This document shows, piece after piece, positions 7,546 to 14,560 of a stretch of DNA of 18,662 bases. The DNA comes from Chloroflexota bacterium (GTDB lineage Bacteria > Chloroflexota > Limnocylindria > Limnocylindrales > CSP1-4), in the NCBI GenBank assembly GCA_021812735.1, contig JAKAMV010000091.1, positions 1 through 18,662 of the forward strand, written 5' to 3'. A program made the position numbers and the translations under genes. Every line of letters begins with the position of its first letter. The first letter of the stretch is position 1. The notes beneath the pieces were generated by a model. The model was not told the DNA's origin, searched no databases, and worked only from the letters and a program-made list of their open reading frames with translations.

Positions 7546-7967
7546 TGCCCGCCCCGGCGTCCGCCGGCGTTCGTCAAATCGGTTTTCATGCACGAACCGG
7601 CCACTTGCTCTGGTTCGACGTTCGCCGGCGTTCGCCCCGATTGCTACCGGCGTTGCTGTCGGCCCTGGGTGTCCCAGTGGGACTGCGCCCGCGACCGCGG
7701 CCCGGACAATGGGGCCGGAGGTCCAACTGGAGTCGCGCGGATGCCAAGAACGTATCCGGATCCTGATCGAGAGCCACCGGCGATGCGCCGCGGGTCCCTG
7801 AGGTCTGTGGGTGAGGCCGAATCCAACAAACCGGCGACTGCGTGCCAGCCCTGCTCGGGTCGATCGTTTGCCGGACGGTGGAAACGGATCTGAGTGTGAT
7901 TCGAACGGATCGGGAACGGCGAGGTGCTGCCTTGGGAGGGCGCCTCGGATCGTGGTAGCGAGGGCAT
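7546..7967. other. gene-free left end of island with repeats
   Basis: No convincing coding sequence on either strand. Present are an 18-bp direct repeat with two mismatches (7559-7576 and 7619-7636, 60 bp apart), an 11-nt-loop hairpin CGGTT/AACCG (about 7580-7598), a 13-nt palindrome GTCCCAGTGGGAC (7671-7683), and a copy of the ~25-bp motif found at the other island end (7635-7660). The layout suits one arm of an integrase attachment site. Confidence 0.5.
7635..7660 (-). repeat. arm-site-like motif, left copy
   Basis: On the minus strand the motif reads GACAGCAACGCCGGTAGCAA followed by TCGGGG. It matches two copies near the right end (11994-12018 and 11936-11961) in the same orientation, sharing the core GCAACGCCGGTAGC. 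It lies 90 bp inside the left attachment repeat, a normal distance for an integrase arm site. Confidence 0.5.
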
Positions 7968-10900
7968 TCAGTTCGTGGATCTCCTCGCGTAGATGTCGCT
8001 GCCGTTCCGGTACACGAGCAGCGCCTGGCTCGTGGCGTACGCGACCTGCGGGTCGAGGTCCGATCCCGGGACCTCGCTCGCCGCGACGGGCGCGGTCCAC
8101 GAGCCCGAGGACGGGTCGCGCTCCGATGAGCGGATCTCGTACTGCCCGGACGCCGCGTCGGCCCACACGGCGAGCGCGCGCCCGTCCGGCCGGATCGCGA
8201 GGTCCGTCTTGGCGGGCTTGGACGTGGCGTCGGCAAACACGACGCTCGCGGACCAGGTCGACCCGCCCGCGGGCAGCCGGCTCGCCCGGACCTCTGCGAG
8301 GCCCGTGCTGTAGTTGCCGTCCCGGTAGTCGTCCCAGATGACGAGGACGTTGCCAGCGGCGTCGACAGCCACGCTGGGCAGCTCCTGGCGGGCGGTGCCC
8401 GGGTCGTCGCTGACCTTGACGTTCGCCGTCCAGGCCGACCCGCCGGCGGGCAGCTTGGCGAAGTAGATGTCATTGTTGCCGTTGCGGTCGTCGGCCCAGA
8501 CGGCGTAGGCGGTGCCGTCCGCGCCGACGGCTAGGTCGGGCGTCGCCTTGTTCGACGTCTCGTTCCCGGTGACCTTGAGGTTCACCGCCCACGCCGAGCC
8601 GCCCGCGGGGAGGGACGACGAGTAGATGTTCTTCTTGTTCTTGCGGTTGTCGAGCCAGACGGCGGTGACCCCGCCGGACGAGGTCACCCCGATCGACGGC
8701 GCCGACTGGATCGCCGTCTGCGTGTCGTCGTTGACCTTGACGTTCGCGCCCCAGCCGCCGCTGCCCGACGGGCGCTTGCCGAAGTAGATATCGCTGTTCG
8801 TGGCGCCGTTGCGCTGGTCCTCCCAGACGCTGTACGCGTTCCCGGAGCCGTCGACGACGATCCCGGGGCCGGATTGGCGCGCGGTGCCCGTGTCGTCGTT
8901 GACCCTGGCGTTGGGCGACCATGACCCGCTGCCCGGGTCGCGGCGCGAGAAGTAGATGTCCGTGCTGGTCCCGCGGGAGTCCGGCCACACGGCGTAGCCG
9001 GCCCCGTCGAGGCCCAGGGCGACGGACGGGGCGCTCGAGATCGCACTCCCGGCCTGGTCGTTCACCCGGGCGCTCGGCGCCCAGCCGGCGCCGCCGACCG
9101 GCGCGGTCGCCGCCGCGGAGCTGTTGCCGTACTCATTCTGGGCGATGACGTGGAAGCTCACCGGCGAGCCCAGGTCGATGCCGTCGAGGACGACCGAATG
9201 AGGGTTGGCCGCGAGCGCCCCGGCGAGCGGGGTGCCGTCCGCGAGCGTGACGAGGTAGGCGTCGGCACGGTCTGCGGCCGCCGGCGTCCACGTCACCGTG
9301 ACCTGGCTCGGCCCTGTCGCGGACGCCGCGGCAGACGCCGGCGCGTCGGGCATCAGCGCCGCGAGCGAGGCCTGGGTCATGACCCGGACGGTCGCGGTCG
9401 CGATGGCGGAGCCGCCGTCAGACGAGACAACCCGGACCGACGCGATCCCGTCGAAGTCGCCCGGATAGAGGTGGTCGACGGAGGGTTGCGTTGTCGTGGC
9501 GTCGACGGTGCCGTCGTTGTCGAAATCCCACTCGTAGCGGACGAGTGTGCCGTCGGGGTCGAACGAGCCCTCCGCGCTGAAGTGGATCGCCGTCCCGGTC
9601 TCGCCGAGATAGGCGTCGTTGAGCGTGGCGACGGGCTTGAGGTGGACGATGTTCAGGACCCCGAACAGGGCGTCCGCAAGCGTCTGGCCGGGCTGCACGA
9701 CGAGGACCTGGCCGGCCGTGCCCGCGGTCAGCGGGCCGAAGAAGTCGGTCGCGGCCTGGTCGCTCCCGACGTTCACGCCGTAGATGGCGACCGGGTCGAT
9801 CTCGCGGGCGTGCTGCGCGACCTGGTCGCGCGTGTACCCGGTCACAGGCTCCGGGTCCTTGCCGGGGGCGTCCGTGATGACGATCTCGGCCTTGGTAGCG
9901 CCCGCCTTCCAGTCGAGCCCGTCGAGCGCGGTCATCACGCCGCTGAGCTGCGCCTCCGGGGTGTCCCCGCCGCCGGTGGCGGTCAGCTGGTTCACGGCGT
10001 CCTGGAAGTCCGCGATGTTGCCGGTCAGGCCGAGGTCGACGCGGGCGACGTACGGGTCGCCCTGGTCCTTGAAGTCGACGAGGGCGACGCGTCCGCCGGG
10101 GAAGAACTCGAGCCACTTCTGGGCGACCGAAGTCGCCTCCGCCTGCGCGTTCGAGATCGCGCCCCACATGCTGCCGGTCGTGTCGAAGACGATCGCCAGG
10201 TCGGCGCCCGCGGGTCCGCCGACGAGGGCGAACCTGCTGGTGTCGAAGCTCGCTGCGTGGGCCGGGACGAACACCTGGAGCGCGGTCGCGACCTCCACGG
10301 CTGCCTGGTCCATGCCGCCGCCGGGCTGCAGGTAGGCGGCGTGCTGGTGCGGCTGCCCGAAGAGCCCGAACGTGGTCTCGAGAAGGTCGCGCGCGTTCCC
10401 GTCGCAGACCCCGTCGCCCCACCCCGGGTCCATGCCGAGCAGCGGGTGGAACGCCTCGCACCACGACCCGACCCTGAGGCGCATGTCGTCGGGGACGTAC
10501 GGGTTGTTCCGCGCCTCCAGGAATCCGCCCTGGAGTCCACAGTCAGACCATCGCTTCCACGGCGGTGCGCCGATCGGGGTGCAGGCGGCCGGGAAGCCGG
10601 CGACGCCGAGCGGCCCTCGCACGTTGCCGCTGTCGAGCTTCGGGTCGCCGAACAGGGCCGTGTAGGCGATCCGGTCGCGCACGGTTCGGGCGAGGCCCTC
10701 GAGCGCCGTGCCGACCACCTGGGCCCCCTGCGACCAGCCGCCCAGGACGTACACCTCGCCCGGGCAGGCGGCCGCGCGGTCGGTCAGGTAGGCGTGGAGC
10801 TCGCCCACCCCCTGGGCGACGCTGTTGGCGTAGGCGCTGCCCGGCAGGAACGGGAGGACACTCGAGGCGAGCGTCGCGATGTCGCCCACGGCGTCGTACC

Positions 10901-11189
10901 GGAACCCGCCGTAGCCGCCGTTGTCACCCAGCTGGTACGAGTTGATCGCAACGTCGGCTCGGTTGACGTGCGGGACGATCCCCGCCGTTGGGTGTTCGTC
11001 GGAGCCATAGAACGCTTGGAAGTCGGAATCGTTGAGCGCATAGGACGAGCCGCGTGCGTAGATGACCAGAACGTCGCCGCATGGCGTGTCTGCCCTCACC
11101 TGGGGCACCGGCGCGATCGTGAATATCGACGCGTTGAGCACCAGGCTCAGCACGAGCGTCAGGACCTGATGACGCCGAGACCGTGACAT
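7968..11189 (-). CDS. secreted cutinase-vWA-PKD-FN3-propeller fusion protein
   Basis: A 1,073-residue exported protein; ATG 11189 follows GGGGGAG. A signal peptide (cut expected after Ala33) leads into a cutinase-like alpha/beta hydrolase (about 35-310): nucleophile Ser153 in GWSQG, Asp259 in DGVC, His283 in HAAY, and six cysteines spaced as in cutinases. Next come a von Willebrand A domain (about 328-510) with a MIDAS-type DTTGS (336-340) and a second Asp440, a PKD domain (about 517-604) and an FN3 domain (about 618-700). Seven ~55-residue repeats follow (707-1073), each with a variant of AVW-D-RNG---DIYF and GS-W, which probably fold as a seven-bladed propeller. It likely binds and hydrolyses an extracellular ester or polymer, with calcium at the vWA site. 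There is no sortase or membrane anchor. The lipoprotein gene 43 nt upstream is probably co-transcribed. Confidence 0.9.
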   Translation of the reverse strand: MSRSRRHQVLTLVLSLVLNASIFTIAPVPQVRADTPCGDVLVIYARGSSYALNDSDFQAFYGSDEHPTAGIVPHVNRADVAINSYQLGDNGGYGGFRYDAVGDIATLASSVLPFLPGSAYANSVAQGVGELHAYLTDRAAACPGEVYVLGGWSQGAQVVGTALEGLARTVRDRIAYTALFGDPKLDSGNVRGPLGVAGFPAACTPIGAPPWKRWSDCGLQGGFLEARNNPYVPDDMRLRVGSWCEAFHPLLGMDPGWGDGVCDGNARDLLETTFGLFGQPHQHAAYLQPGGGMDQAAVEVATALQVFVPAHAASFDTSRFALVGGPAGADLAIVFDTTGSMWGAISNAQAEATSVAQKWLEFFPGGRVALVDFKDQGDPYVARVDLGLTGNIADFQDAVNQLTATGGGDTPEAQLSGVMTALDGLDWKAGATKAEIVITDAPGKDPEPVTGYTRDQVAQHAREIDPVAIYGVNVGSDQAATDFFGPLTAGTAGQVLVVQPGQTLADALFGVLNIVHLKPVATLNDAYLGETGTAIHFSAEGSFDPDGTLVRYEWDFDNDGTVDATTTQPSVDHLYPGDFDGIASVRVVSSDGGSAIATATVRVMTQASLAALMPDAPASAAASATGPSQVTVTWTPAAADRADAYLVTLADGTPLAGALAANPHSVVLDGIDLGSPVSFHVIAQNEYGNSSAAATAPVGGAGWAPSARVNDQAGSAISSAPSVALGLDGAGYAVWPDSRGTSTDIYFSRRDPGSGSWSPNARVNDDTGTARQSGPGIVVDGSGNAYSVWEDQRNGATNSDIYFGKRPSGSGGWGANVKVNDDTQTAIQSAPSIGVTSSGGVTAVWLDNRKNKKNIYSSSLPAGGSAWAVNLKVTGNETSNKATPDLAVGADGTAYAVWADDRNGNNDIYFAKLPAGGSAWTANVKVSDDPGTARQELPSVAVDAAGNVLVIWDDYRDGNYSTGLAEVRASRLPAGGSTWSASVVFADATSKPAKTDLAIRPDGRALAVWADAASGQYEIRSSERDPSSGSWTAPVAASEVPGSDLDPQVAYATSQALLVYRNGSDIYARRSTN

Positions 11190-11232
11190 CTGTCTCCCCC
11201 TTGCCGGCGGTCGCCTGGCGGGCTACTCCTGG

Positions 11233-11808
11233 CTACTCGTTGAAACGCGCGGCGATGGTGACCAAGACCTTGGAGGGGTCGCTGCTCCCGATCCCCGCCG
11301 TGGTCCCGCCCGGCTTGTAGATGGTGACCTCGACGTGGTCGGTGCCACGCGTCGCCTCGACCCCGCACGAGTTGTAGGCCGGTGGCGGGTCGCACGCCGG
11401 CGCCGATGTGTGCCCGATGGTGAAGCCCGCGTCCGTCAGCAGGCCCGTCGCGGTCGCGAGGATGTCGGAGCCCGGGCCGTCGACGACGTAGTAGCGGATG
11501 ACCTGCGGGCAGTTGCCCACGAAGCAGCCGATGTCGTCCTGGGAGCGGCTGGGGTCGGCCGCGTGGTCCTGGCCGGTCTCCGAGTAGACGCTGGTGTGGA
11601 CCAGCTCCCAGGTGTCGGGCACGCCCAAGTCGTCTAGGACCGTGGCGTAATGGTCGGCGCCGGGCCCTGCGTGGCAGGCGCTAACGAGCAAGGCCACGGC
11701 CAGCAGACCGAGCATCCTCCGCGCTAGGCTGGCGCGGAGGCGATCCTCAGCGCGTCCGCTGACGGCGCGCCGCCGGACGTTCTCCCGGGAGGCCTTCCCC
11801 CAACCCAC
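11233..11808 (-). CDS. putative lipoprotein, island cargo
   Basis: A 191-residue exported protein. GTG 11808 has a strong GAGGAGG at 11814-11820, 5 nt upstream, which decides this start over the internal ATG 11715 whose GGAGG directly abuts it. An unusually long basic N region (about 31 residues) precedes the hydrophobic core and the lipobox LVSAC (Cys45). The mature part has four further cysteines in two pairs (CFVGNC, and CDPPPAYNSC) and looks alpha/beta; the C-terminal third ends in beta strands. No family is recognised. It is the first gene of a two-gene unit with the cutinase fusion, so the two products may work together at the cell surface. Confidence 0.75.
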   Translation of the reverse strand: MGWGKASRENVRRRAVSGRAEDRLRASLARRMLGLLAVALLVSACHAGPGADHYATVLDDLGVPDTWELVHTSVYSETGQDHAADPSRSQDDIGCFVGNCPQVIRYYVVDGPGSDILATATGLLTDAGFTIGHTSAPACDPPPAYNSCGVEATRGTDHVEVTIYKPGGTTAGIGSSDPSKVLVTIAARFNE

Positions 11809-11882
11809 CGTTGCCTCCTCTCGGCCACGGGCTGCTCCTGGGCCGCACCGGCAGGATGCGGGACGGCCGCCTCCACGGCAAG

Positions 11883-11898
11883 TAGGCAGGGCTGCCTA
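11883..11898. promoter_or_regulatory. palindrome TAGGCAG-GG-CTGCCTA, possible operator
   Basis: Two perfect 7-bp half-sites separated by GG, 75 nt upstream of the lipoprotein GTG. Its position and symmetry suit a repressor site for the lipoprotein-cutinase unit. It resembles, but is one base shorter than, the core of DtxR/IdeR-type boxes, so the regulator is unknown. Confidence 0.4.
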
Positions 11899-11935
11899 TG
11901 CTGGCCGGCCGAGCGGGCGGGGGCCCCCGCGCCCG

Positions 11936-12018
11936 CCCCTATGCCTGCCGGAGTTGCCACCGTACGGCGGCAGCGCCGCCGCTCAGCGGCGCGCCCCATC
12001 GCTACCGGCGTTGCCACC
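11936..12018 (-). repeat. two arm-site-like motifs, right copies
   Basis: Two direct copies of a ~25-bp motif: 11994-12018 reads GGTGGCAACGCCGGTAGCGA on the minus strand, then TGGGG; 11936-11961 is a diverged copy, GGTGGCAACTCCGGCAGGCA, then TAGGGG. They are 58 bp apart and related to the left copy at 7635-7660. They lie about 180-262 bp inside the tRNA repeat. Confidence 0.5.
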
Positions 12019-12197
12019 GAGCGACGAGCGCGCCGCCAGGCTTCGACCCCCCCGGCACGGTCCGTACACGCGACGCGTACACACTTGGGGTTGATCTGGG
12101 GCCCGGCGGCCGTACCTTCGGGATTAGGGCGCGACAACGTCCAGCGGAAGCCGAATTCCCGGCGCTGGCGACGACCGGCATCGTGCTCAGGAATTGC

Positions 12198-12282
12198 TGG
12201 TGGGCCGGGGCAGAATCGAACTGCCACAGCCGAAGGCGAGGGTTTTACAGACCCTTGGGCTCACCACCTGCCCAACCGACCC
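12198..12282 (-). tRNA. tRNA-Tyr (anticodon GTA)
   Basis: A full class II cloverleaf on the minus strand: acceptor GGGTCGG/CCGGCCC with one U-G pair, D stem GGGC/GCCC, anticodon stem AGGGT/ACCCT with loop CTGTAAA, a long variable arm containing CGCC-TTCG-GC, T stem GGCAG/CTGCC with loop TTCGATT, discriminator A and an encoded CCA (12198-12200). The 53 bp from anticodon loop to CCA are repeated at 7493-7545. It lies 4 nt downstream of tRNA-Ala and is probably cut from the same transcript. Confidence 0.95.
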
Positions 12283-12286
12283 ACGA

Positions 12287-12362
12287 TGGTGGAGATGAGG
12301 GGACTCGAACCCCTGACCCCCGCGATGCGAACGCGGTGCTCTCCCAGCTGAGCTACATCCCC
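12287..12362 (-). tRNA. tRNA-Ala (anticodon CGC)
   Basis: A complete 76-nt cloverleaf with encoded CCA: acceptor GGGGATG/CATCTCC including the G3-U70 pair that is the alanine identity element, D arm GCTC/GAGC, anticodon stem CCGCG/CGCGG with loop TTCGCAT (anticodon CGC, reading GCG codons) and T stem AGGGG/CCCCT. It is the first gene of a tRNA-Ala/tRNA-Tyr pair. A CGC anticodon fits a genome with heavy GCG use. Confidence 0.95.
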
Positions 12363-12403
12363 ACTGGGGCCGCCTCCGAGCCTGTCGGAGCGACCGGCCC
12401 GGA

Positions 12404-12409
12404 AGTGTA
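12404..12409 (-). promoter_or_regulatory. -10 box TACACT for the tRNA pair
   Basis: TACACT on the minus strand lies about 42 nt before the 5' end of tRNA-Ala, a normal leader for a tRNA precursor. No good -35 is visible. Confidence 0.4.
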
Positions 12410-12445
12410 GCACGCGACAGGCCGCTCTCCGGCCTCGGCCCCCGA

Positions 12446-12451
12446 TATCCT
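12446..12451 (+). promoter_or_regulatory. -10 box TATCCT, leaderless promoter
   Basis: TATCCT ends 6 nt before ATG 12458 and no Shine-Dalgarno is present, so the EamA transporter mRNA is probably leaderless. The layout (TANNNT, a few C, G, then ATG) matches that at 4188-4202. Confidence 0.55.
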
Positions 12452-12457
12452 CCCCCG

Positions 12458-13357
12458 ATGCTCTCCGGCCTCGCGTACGGTCTCCTCGCCGCCCTGGGCT
12501 GGGGCGTCGTGGACGTCGCTGGCGCGATCACCGCCCGGCGCATCGGGAGCCTGCGCGTCCAGGTGGGCACACTGCTCGTGGGCGTGCTGTCGTTCCTGGT
12601 GTTCACCGCCCTGCGACCCGACCTGCTCGGCCCGGACTGGGCCGCGGGCCTGCTCGTGGGCCTGCCGCTCGGGGCGTTCGCTGCCGGCGGGTACGTCACG
12701 TACATGACGGCGCTTCGGCTGGGGCCGATCAGCGTGGTCAGCCCGGTGACCGTCTCGTACGGCGGGCTGTCGGTGGTGCTGGCCGTGGTCCTCCGGGGGG
12801 AGTCGCTGTCGGGGCTCCAGGCCGTCGGCGCGATCCTCGCCACGCTGGGGGTGGTGATGACCGCGGTCGTGCTCGAGGCGGGGACGCTGCGGAGCGCGCG
12901 GCTCGTCGGCTCTGGCGTGGCGATGGCCCTTGCGACGGTCGTCGTGTTCGGCCTGCTGGGCGTGGTCATGGCCGGCCCGATCCGAGACCATGGGTGGCTG
13001 CCGGTCCTGCTGGGCTCGCGGTTCGGCAACCTGGCGGCCGGCCTCGTGGCGCTCGCGATCGCCGTTCGCACCGGATCGTCCAGGTTCCGCGCCGTCCTGG
13101 AGCCCGGCTACCCGGTGACGCGCCGGATCTCGGCCCTGCTCATCCTCGCCGGCGTGTGCGACACCGCGGCCTTCTCGGCCTTCGCCATCGGCCTCGACCA
13201 GGCGCCCGTCTGGATCGTCACCCTGGCCAGCTCGTTCGGCCCCGTGCTCGTGGTCCTGTTCGCGATCCTGCAGCTGGGCGAGCGGCTGAGGCCCGTGCAG
13301 TGGGCCGGCCTGGCGGCGCTGGCGTTGGGGCTGGGGGTGCTGGCGCTGGCGGGCTGA
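12458..13357 (+). CDS. EamA/DMT-family transporter
   Basis: A 299-residue membrane protein with ten hydrophobic segments arranged as two five-helix halves, typical of EamA-domain drug/metabolite transporters, which usually export or exchange small metabolites such as amino acids. Family-like features include the short helix start GLLAALGWGVVDV, a P-V-x-V-S-Y-G-G-L-S segment after helix 3 or 4, and LGERLRPVQWAGLAALALG near the C terminus, which matches the second EamA repeat's last two helices. It stands alone between the tRNA pair (divergent) and a strong terminator. The substrate cannot be predicted. Confidence 0.88.
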   Translation: MLSGLAYGLLAALGWGVVDVAGAITARRIGSLRVQVGTLLVGVLSFLVFTALRPDLLGPDWAAGLLVGLPLGAFAAGGYVTYMTALRLGPISVVSPVTVSYGGLSVVLAVVLRGESLSGLQAVGAILATLGVVMTAVVLEAGTLRSARLVGSGVAMALATVVVFGLLGVVMAGPIRDHGWLPVLLGSRFGNLAAGLVALAIAVRTGSSRFRAVLEPGYPVTRRISALLILAGVCDTAAFSAFAIGLDQAPVWIVTLASSFGPVLVVLFAILQLGERLRPVQWAGLAALALGLGVLALAG

Positions 13358-13387
13358 GCAGCTCCGTCGTGCCCGGTGGTGGCCCCG

Positions 13388-13440
13388 TGCCCCGAGCGGC
13401 TCTGTCGGCGCTCCGTCCGCCCGTAGAGCCGCTCGGGGCA
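13388..13440 (+). terminator. 16-bp perfect hairpin after EamA gene
   Basis: TGCCCCGAGCGGCTCT (13388-13403) is perfectly complementary to 13425-13440 across a 21-nt loop, starting 30 nt after the transporter stop. There is no T-tract. It insulates the downstream SOS promoter from the transporter gene. Confidence 0.65.
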
Positions 13441-13465
13441 TGCTCCGCGGACCGCTCGCCGGCCC

Positions 13466-13503
13466 TTGACGAGTAGAACAGACGTTCTGTTATTTCACGT
13501 CCG
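13466..13503 (+). promoter_or_regulatory. SOS promoter with LexA box, upstream of imu locus
   Basis: A TTGACG (13466-13471) and a TTATTT (13490-13495) form a plausible -35/-10 pair with 18-bp spacing. GAACAGACGTTC (13476-13487) sits between them and matches the GAAC-N4-GTTC LexA operator of Gram-positive and some other bacteria, extended to AGAAC-N4-GTTCT. LexA binding would block RNA polymerase. The -10 ends 8 nt before ATG 13504, so the mRNA would be leaderless. Confidence 0.8.
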
Positions 13504-13728
13504 ATGACTCGCGCATCCGACGTCTCCCAGGGCGGGCCGCGGGACGGCTGCCTCGCGAGGGCGGGCCTGTTGACGGGGCTCGAGGCGCCAGCCGCGCCGC
13601 AGGAGCCGTCCATGGCGTTCCCGACCCCGGCCGGCCTCGCGCTCGCGTCGACCTCGCCGCCGGCGCCCGAGCCCGAGCCCGCCGCCTCGGCCCCGCCGTC
13701 CTCGCTGATCGGAAAGGCCCCCACCTAG
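13504..13728 (+). pseudogene. small ORF at the imuA position, probable remnant
   Basis: A 74-residue frame begins at ATG 13504, directly at the expected transcription start of the SOS promoter, and ends 12 nt before imuB. In intact mutasome loci a RecA-like ImuA (or similar) gene often occupies this place. Here the frame is far too short, Pro/Ala/Ser-rich after residue 25, and shows no Walker A motif. Given the internal deletions in imuB and dnaE2, I interpret it as the start and end of a deleted imuA-like gene. It could also be a short non-homologous peptide. The start is credible; the identity is inference. Confidence 0.4.
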
Positions 13729-13740
13729 CGACCGATCCCC

Positions 13741-14315
13741 ATGCGTCTGCTCTACCTGCTCTGGCCGCACCTGCCCCTCCGCCTCGCCCGGGCTCGCCTC
13801 GAGTCGGGCGGCGCCACCTCCGGCTCGTGGCCGACCGGCCCGATCGTCCTCGGCGGACAGCCCTGGACGGACGGGACCGTGCTCGATGCCGATCCGCTCG
13901 CCCGGGCGCTCGGCGTCCGGCGGGGGACCCCGCTGGGGGCGGCCCACCGCCAGGCGCCCGAGGCGGTCTTCCTGGACCCGGCGCCTGACCAGGACCGCGC
14001 CGCGGTGGAGGCCGCCTGTGAGCGGCTGGCCGCGTTGCTCGGCGCTGGTGGCACGCTTCGGCGACGAGGAGGCGCGCCTCCACGCGCGGGCGCGGGGCGA
14101 GGAGACGGAGCGGTTCCGGCCGCGCCGCGCCACTGAGCGGATGGCGCTGGGGCTGCCGCTGGACCCGCCTGCCGAGGGCCTCGACGCGCTGCGGTTCGTC
14201 CTCCGACGGCTGGCGGCGACACTCGCGGACCAGCTGGCGGCGCGGGGACGCTGAGGCGACCGGCGAGGCTCGGCCGAGCTTGGGATGGCCGCCCGTCGAG
14301 GGGCTCGCCCGATGA
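13741..14315 (+). pseudogene. imuB: imuB (Y-family polymerase-like) remnant in three frames
   Basis: ImuB is the catalytically inactive Y-family-like protein that links DnaE2 to the beta clamp in SOS mutagenesis, usually about 500 residues. Here the N-terminal ~100 residues (from ATG 13741; MRLLYLLWPHLPLRLARA, PIVLGGQPWTDG, ALGVRRGTPLGAAHR) read in one frame to about 14040. The sequence then continues in the next frame with a mid-protein part (ALVARFGDEEARLHARARG to FVLRRLAATLADQL) to TGA 14252-14254. A third frame gives a typical C-terminal end, LGWPPVEGLAR, whose TGA (14313-14315) overlaps the next ATG. At least two large internal segments are missing, so it cannot be functional. Assembly collapse is the main alternative. 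Confidence 0.75.
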
Positions 14316-14560
14316 CCCGGCTGCTGCGTGAACACCCCGTCGTGGACGCGGAGCTCGACGACGCGGGCCGCCTCGTCGCCATCGGGTGGAACGGGCGTCG
14401 CGAGCCGGTCGAGGTCTGCAACCGCTGGCGCGTGGAGGAGTCGTGGTGGCGCAAGCCCATCGCCCGCGACTATTACAAGGTGGTCGGCCGCAGCTGGCTC
14501 GCGCTGGTGTACCTGGACCGCCTCGCCGGCACCTGGCACCTCGAGCGCCTGTACGACTGA
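14312..14560 (+). CDS. DUF6504 family protein of the mutasome locus
   Basis: An 82-residue soluble protein that fits the DUF6504 pattern I associate with genes next to imuB and dnaE2 in actinobacterial-type SOS loci: a central VCNRWRVEESWWRK segment, DYYKVVG, then Tyr/Leu strand and a C-terminal TWHLERLYD. I chose ATG 14312 because it overlaps the imuB stop (ATGA) exactly as in a coupled operon; an in-frame ATG at 14285 would extend it into the imuB tail. The function of the family is unknown. Unlike its neighbours this gene looks intact, although its operon partners are broken. Confidence 0.75.
   Translation: MTRLLREHPVVDAELDDAGRLVAIGWNGRREPVEVCNRWRVEESWWRKPIARDYYKVVGRSWLALVYLDRLAGTWHLERLYD

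Larger units (their letters stand above)
11809..12197. other. gene-free right end of island
   Basis: No convincing coding sequence on either strand. It holds the Shine-Dalgarno and presumed promoter of the lipoprotein gene, a 16-nt palindrome (11883-11898), two arm-site-like motifs (11936-11961 and 11994-12018), and an inverted repeat GCCGCCGCT/AGCGGCGC around 11974-11993. It adjoins the 3' end of tRNA-Tyr. Confidence 0.5.
7493..12250. mobile_element. candidate tRNA-Tyr-integrated genomic island, no integrase
   Basis: A perfect 53-bp direct repeat marks both ends: 12198-12250 is the 3' half of the tRNA-Tyr gene, and 7493-7545 is an isolated copy. The identity starts exactly at the first base of the anticodon loop and ends at the encoded CCA. 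That is how a tyrosine recombinase using an anticodon-loop crossover leaves an integrated element: intact tRNA at one end, 3' fragment at the other, same orientation. The 4.65 kb between them holds two minus-strand genes and gene-free ends with shared ~25-bp motifs. No integrase or excisionase is visible, so the element would be immobile, mobilised in trans, or a deletion remnant. A simple local duplication of half a tRNA is the alternative. Confidence 0.6.

Noticed and set aside
7432..7893. Plus-strand frame of 153 codons over the left island end
   Set aside because: Its early part is the antisense translation of the tRNA-Tyr 3' half (GRGRIELPQPKARVLQ), and the rest is Cys/Arg/Pro-rich without domain features.
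8000..9070. Repeated DNA within the 3' part of the cutinase fusion gene taken as a CRISPR-like array
   Set aside because: The ~165-bp periodicity reflects seven diverged protein repeats in one reading frame; there are no short identical repeats with unique spacers. No CRISPR array was seen anywhere.
9150..11186. Plus-strand frame of 678 codons opposite the cutinase fusion gene
   Set aside because: Low-complexity Arg/Val/Asp composition and no domain; the minus strand encodes recognisable domains throughout.
11883..11898. Calling the palindrome an iron (DtxR/IdeR) box
   Set aside because: It is one base shorter than the known box and differs at several inner positions; no iron-related gene is nearby.
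7546..12197. An integrase or excisionase within the candidate island
   Set aside because: No frame shows the R-H-R-Y residues of a tyrosine recombinase or a serine-recombinase core; both gene-free ends are too short for one.
11724..12410. Frames across the right island end and the tRNA pair on both strands
   Set aside because: They translate tRNA sequence and repeats; the minus-strand frame only repeats VATP-type peptides because of the ~25-bp motifs.
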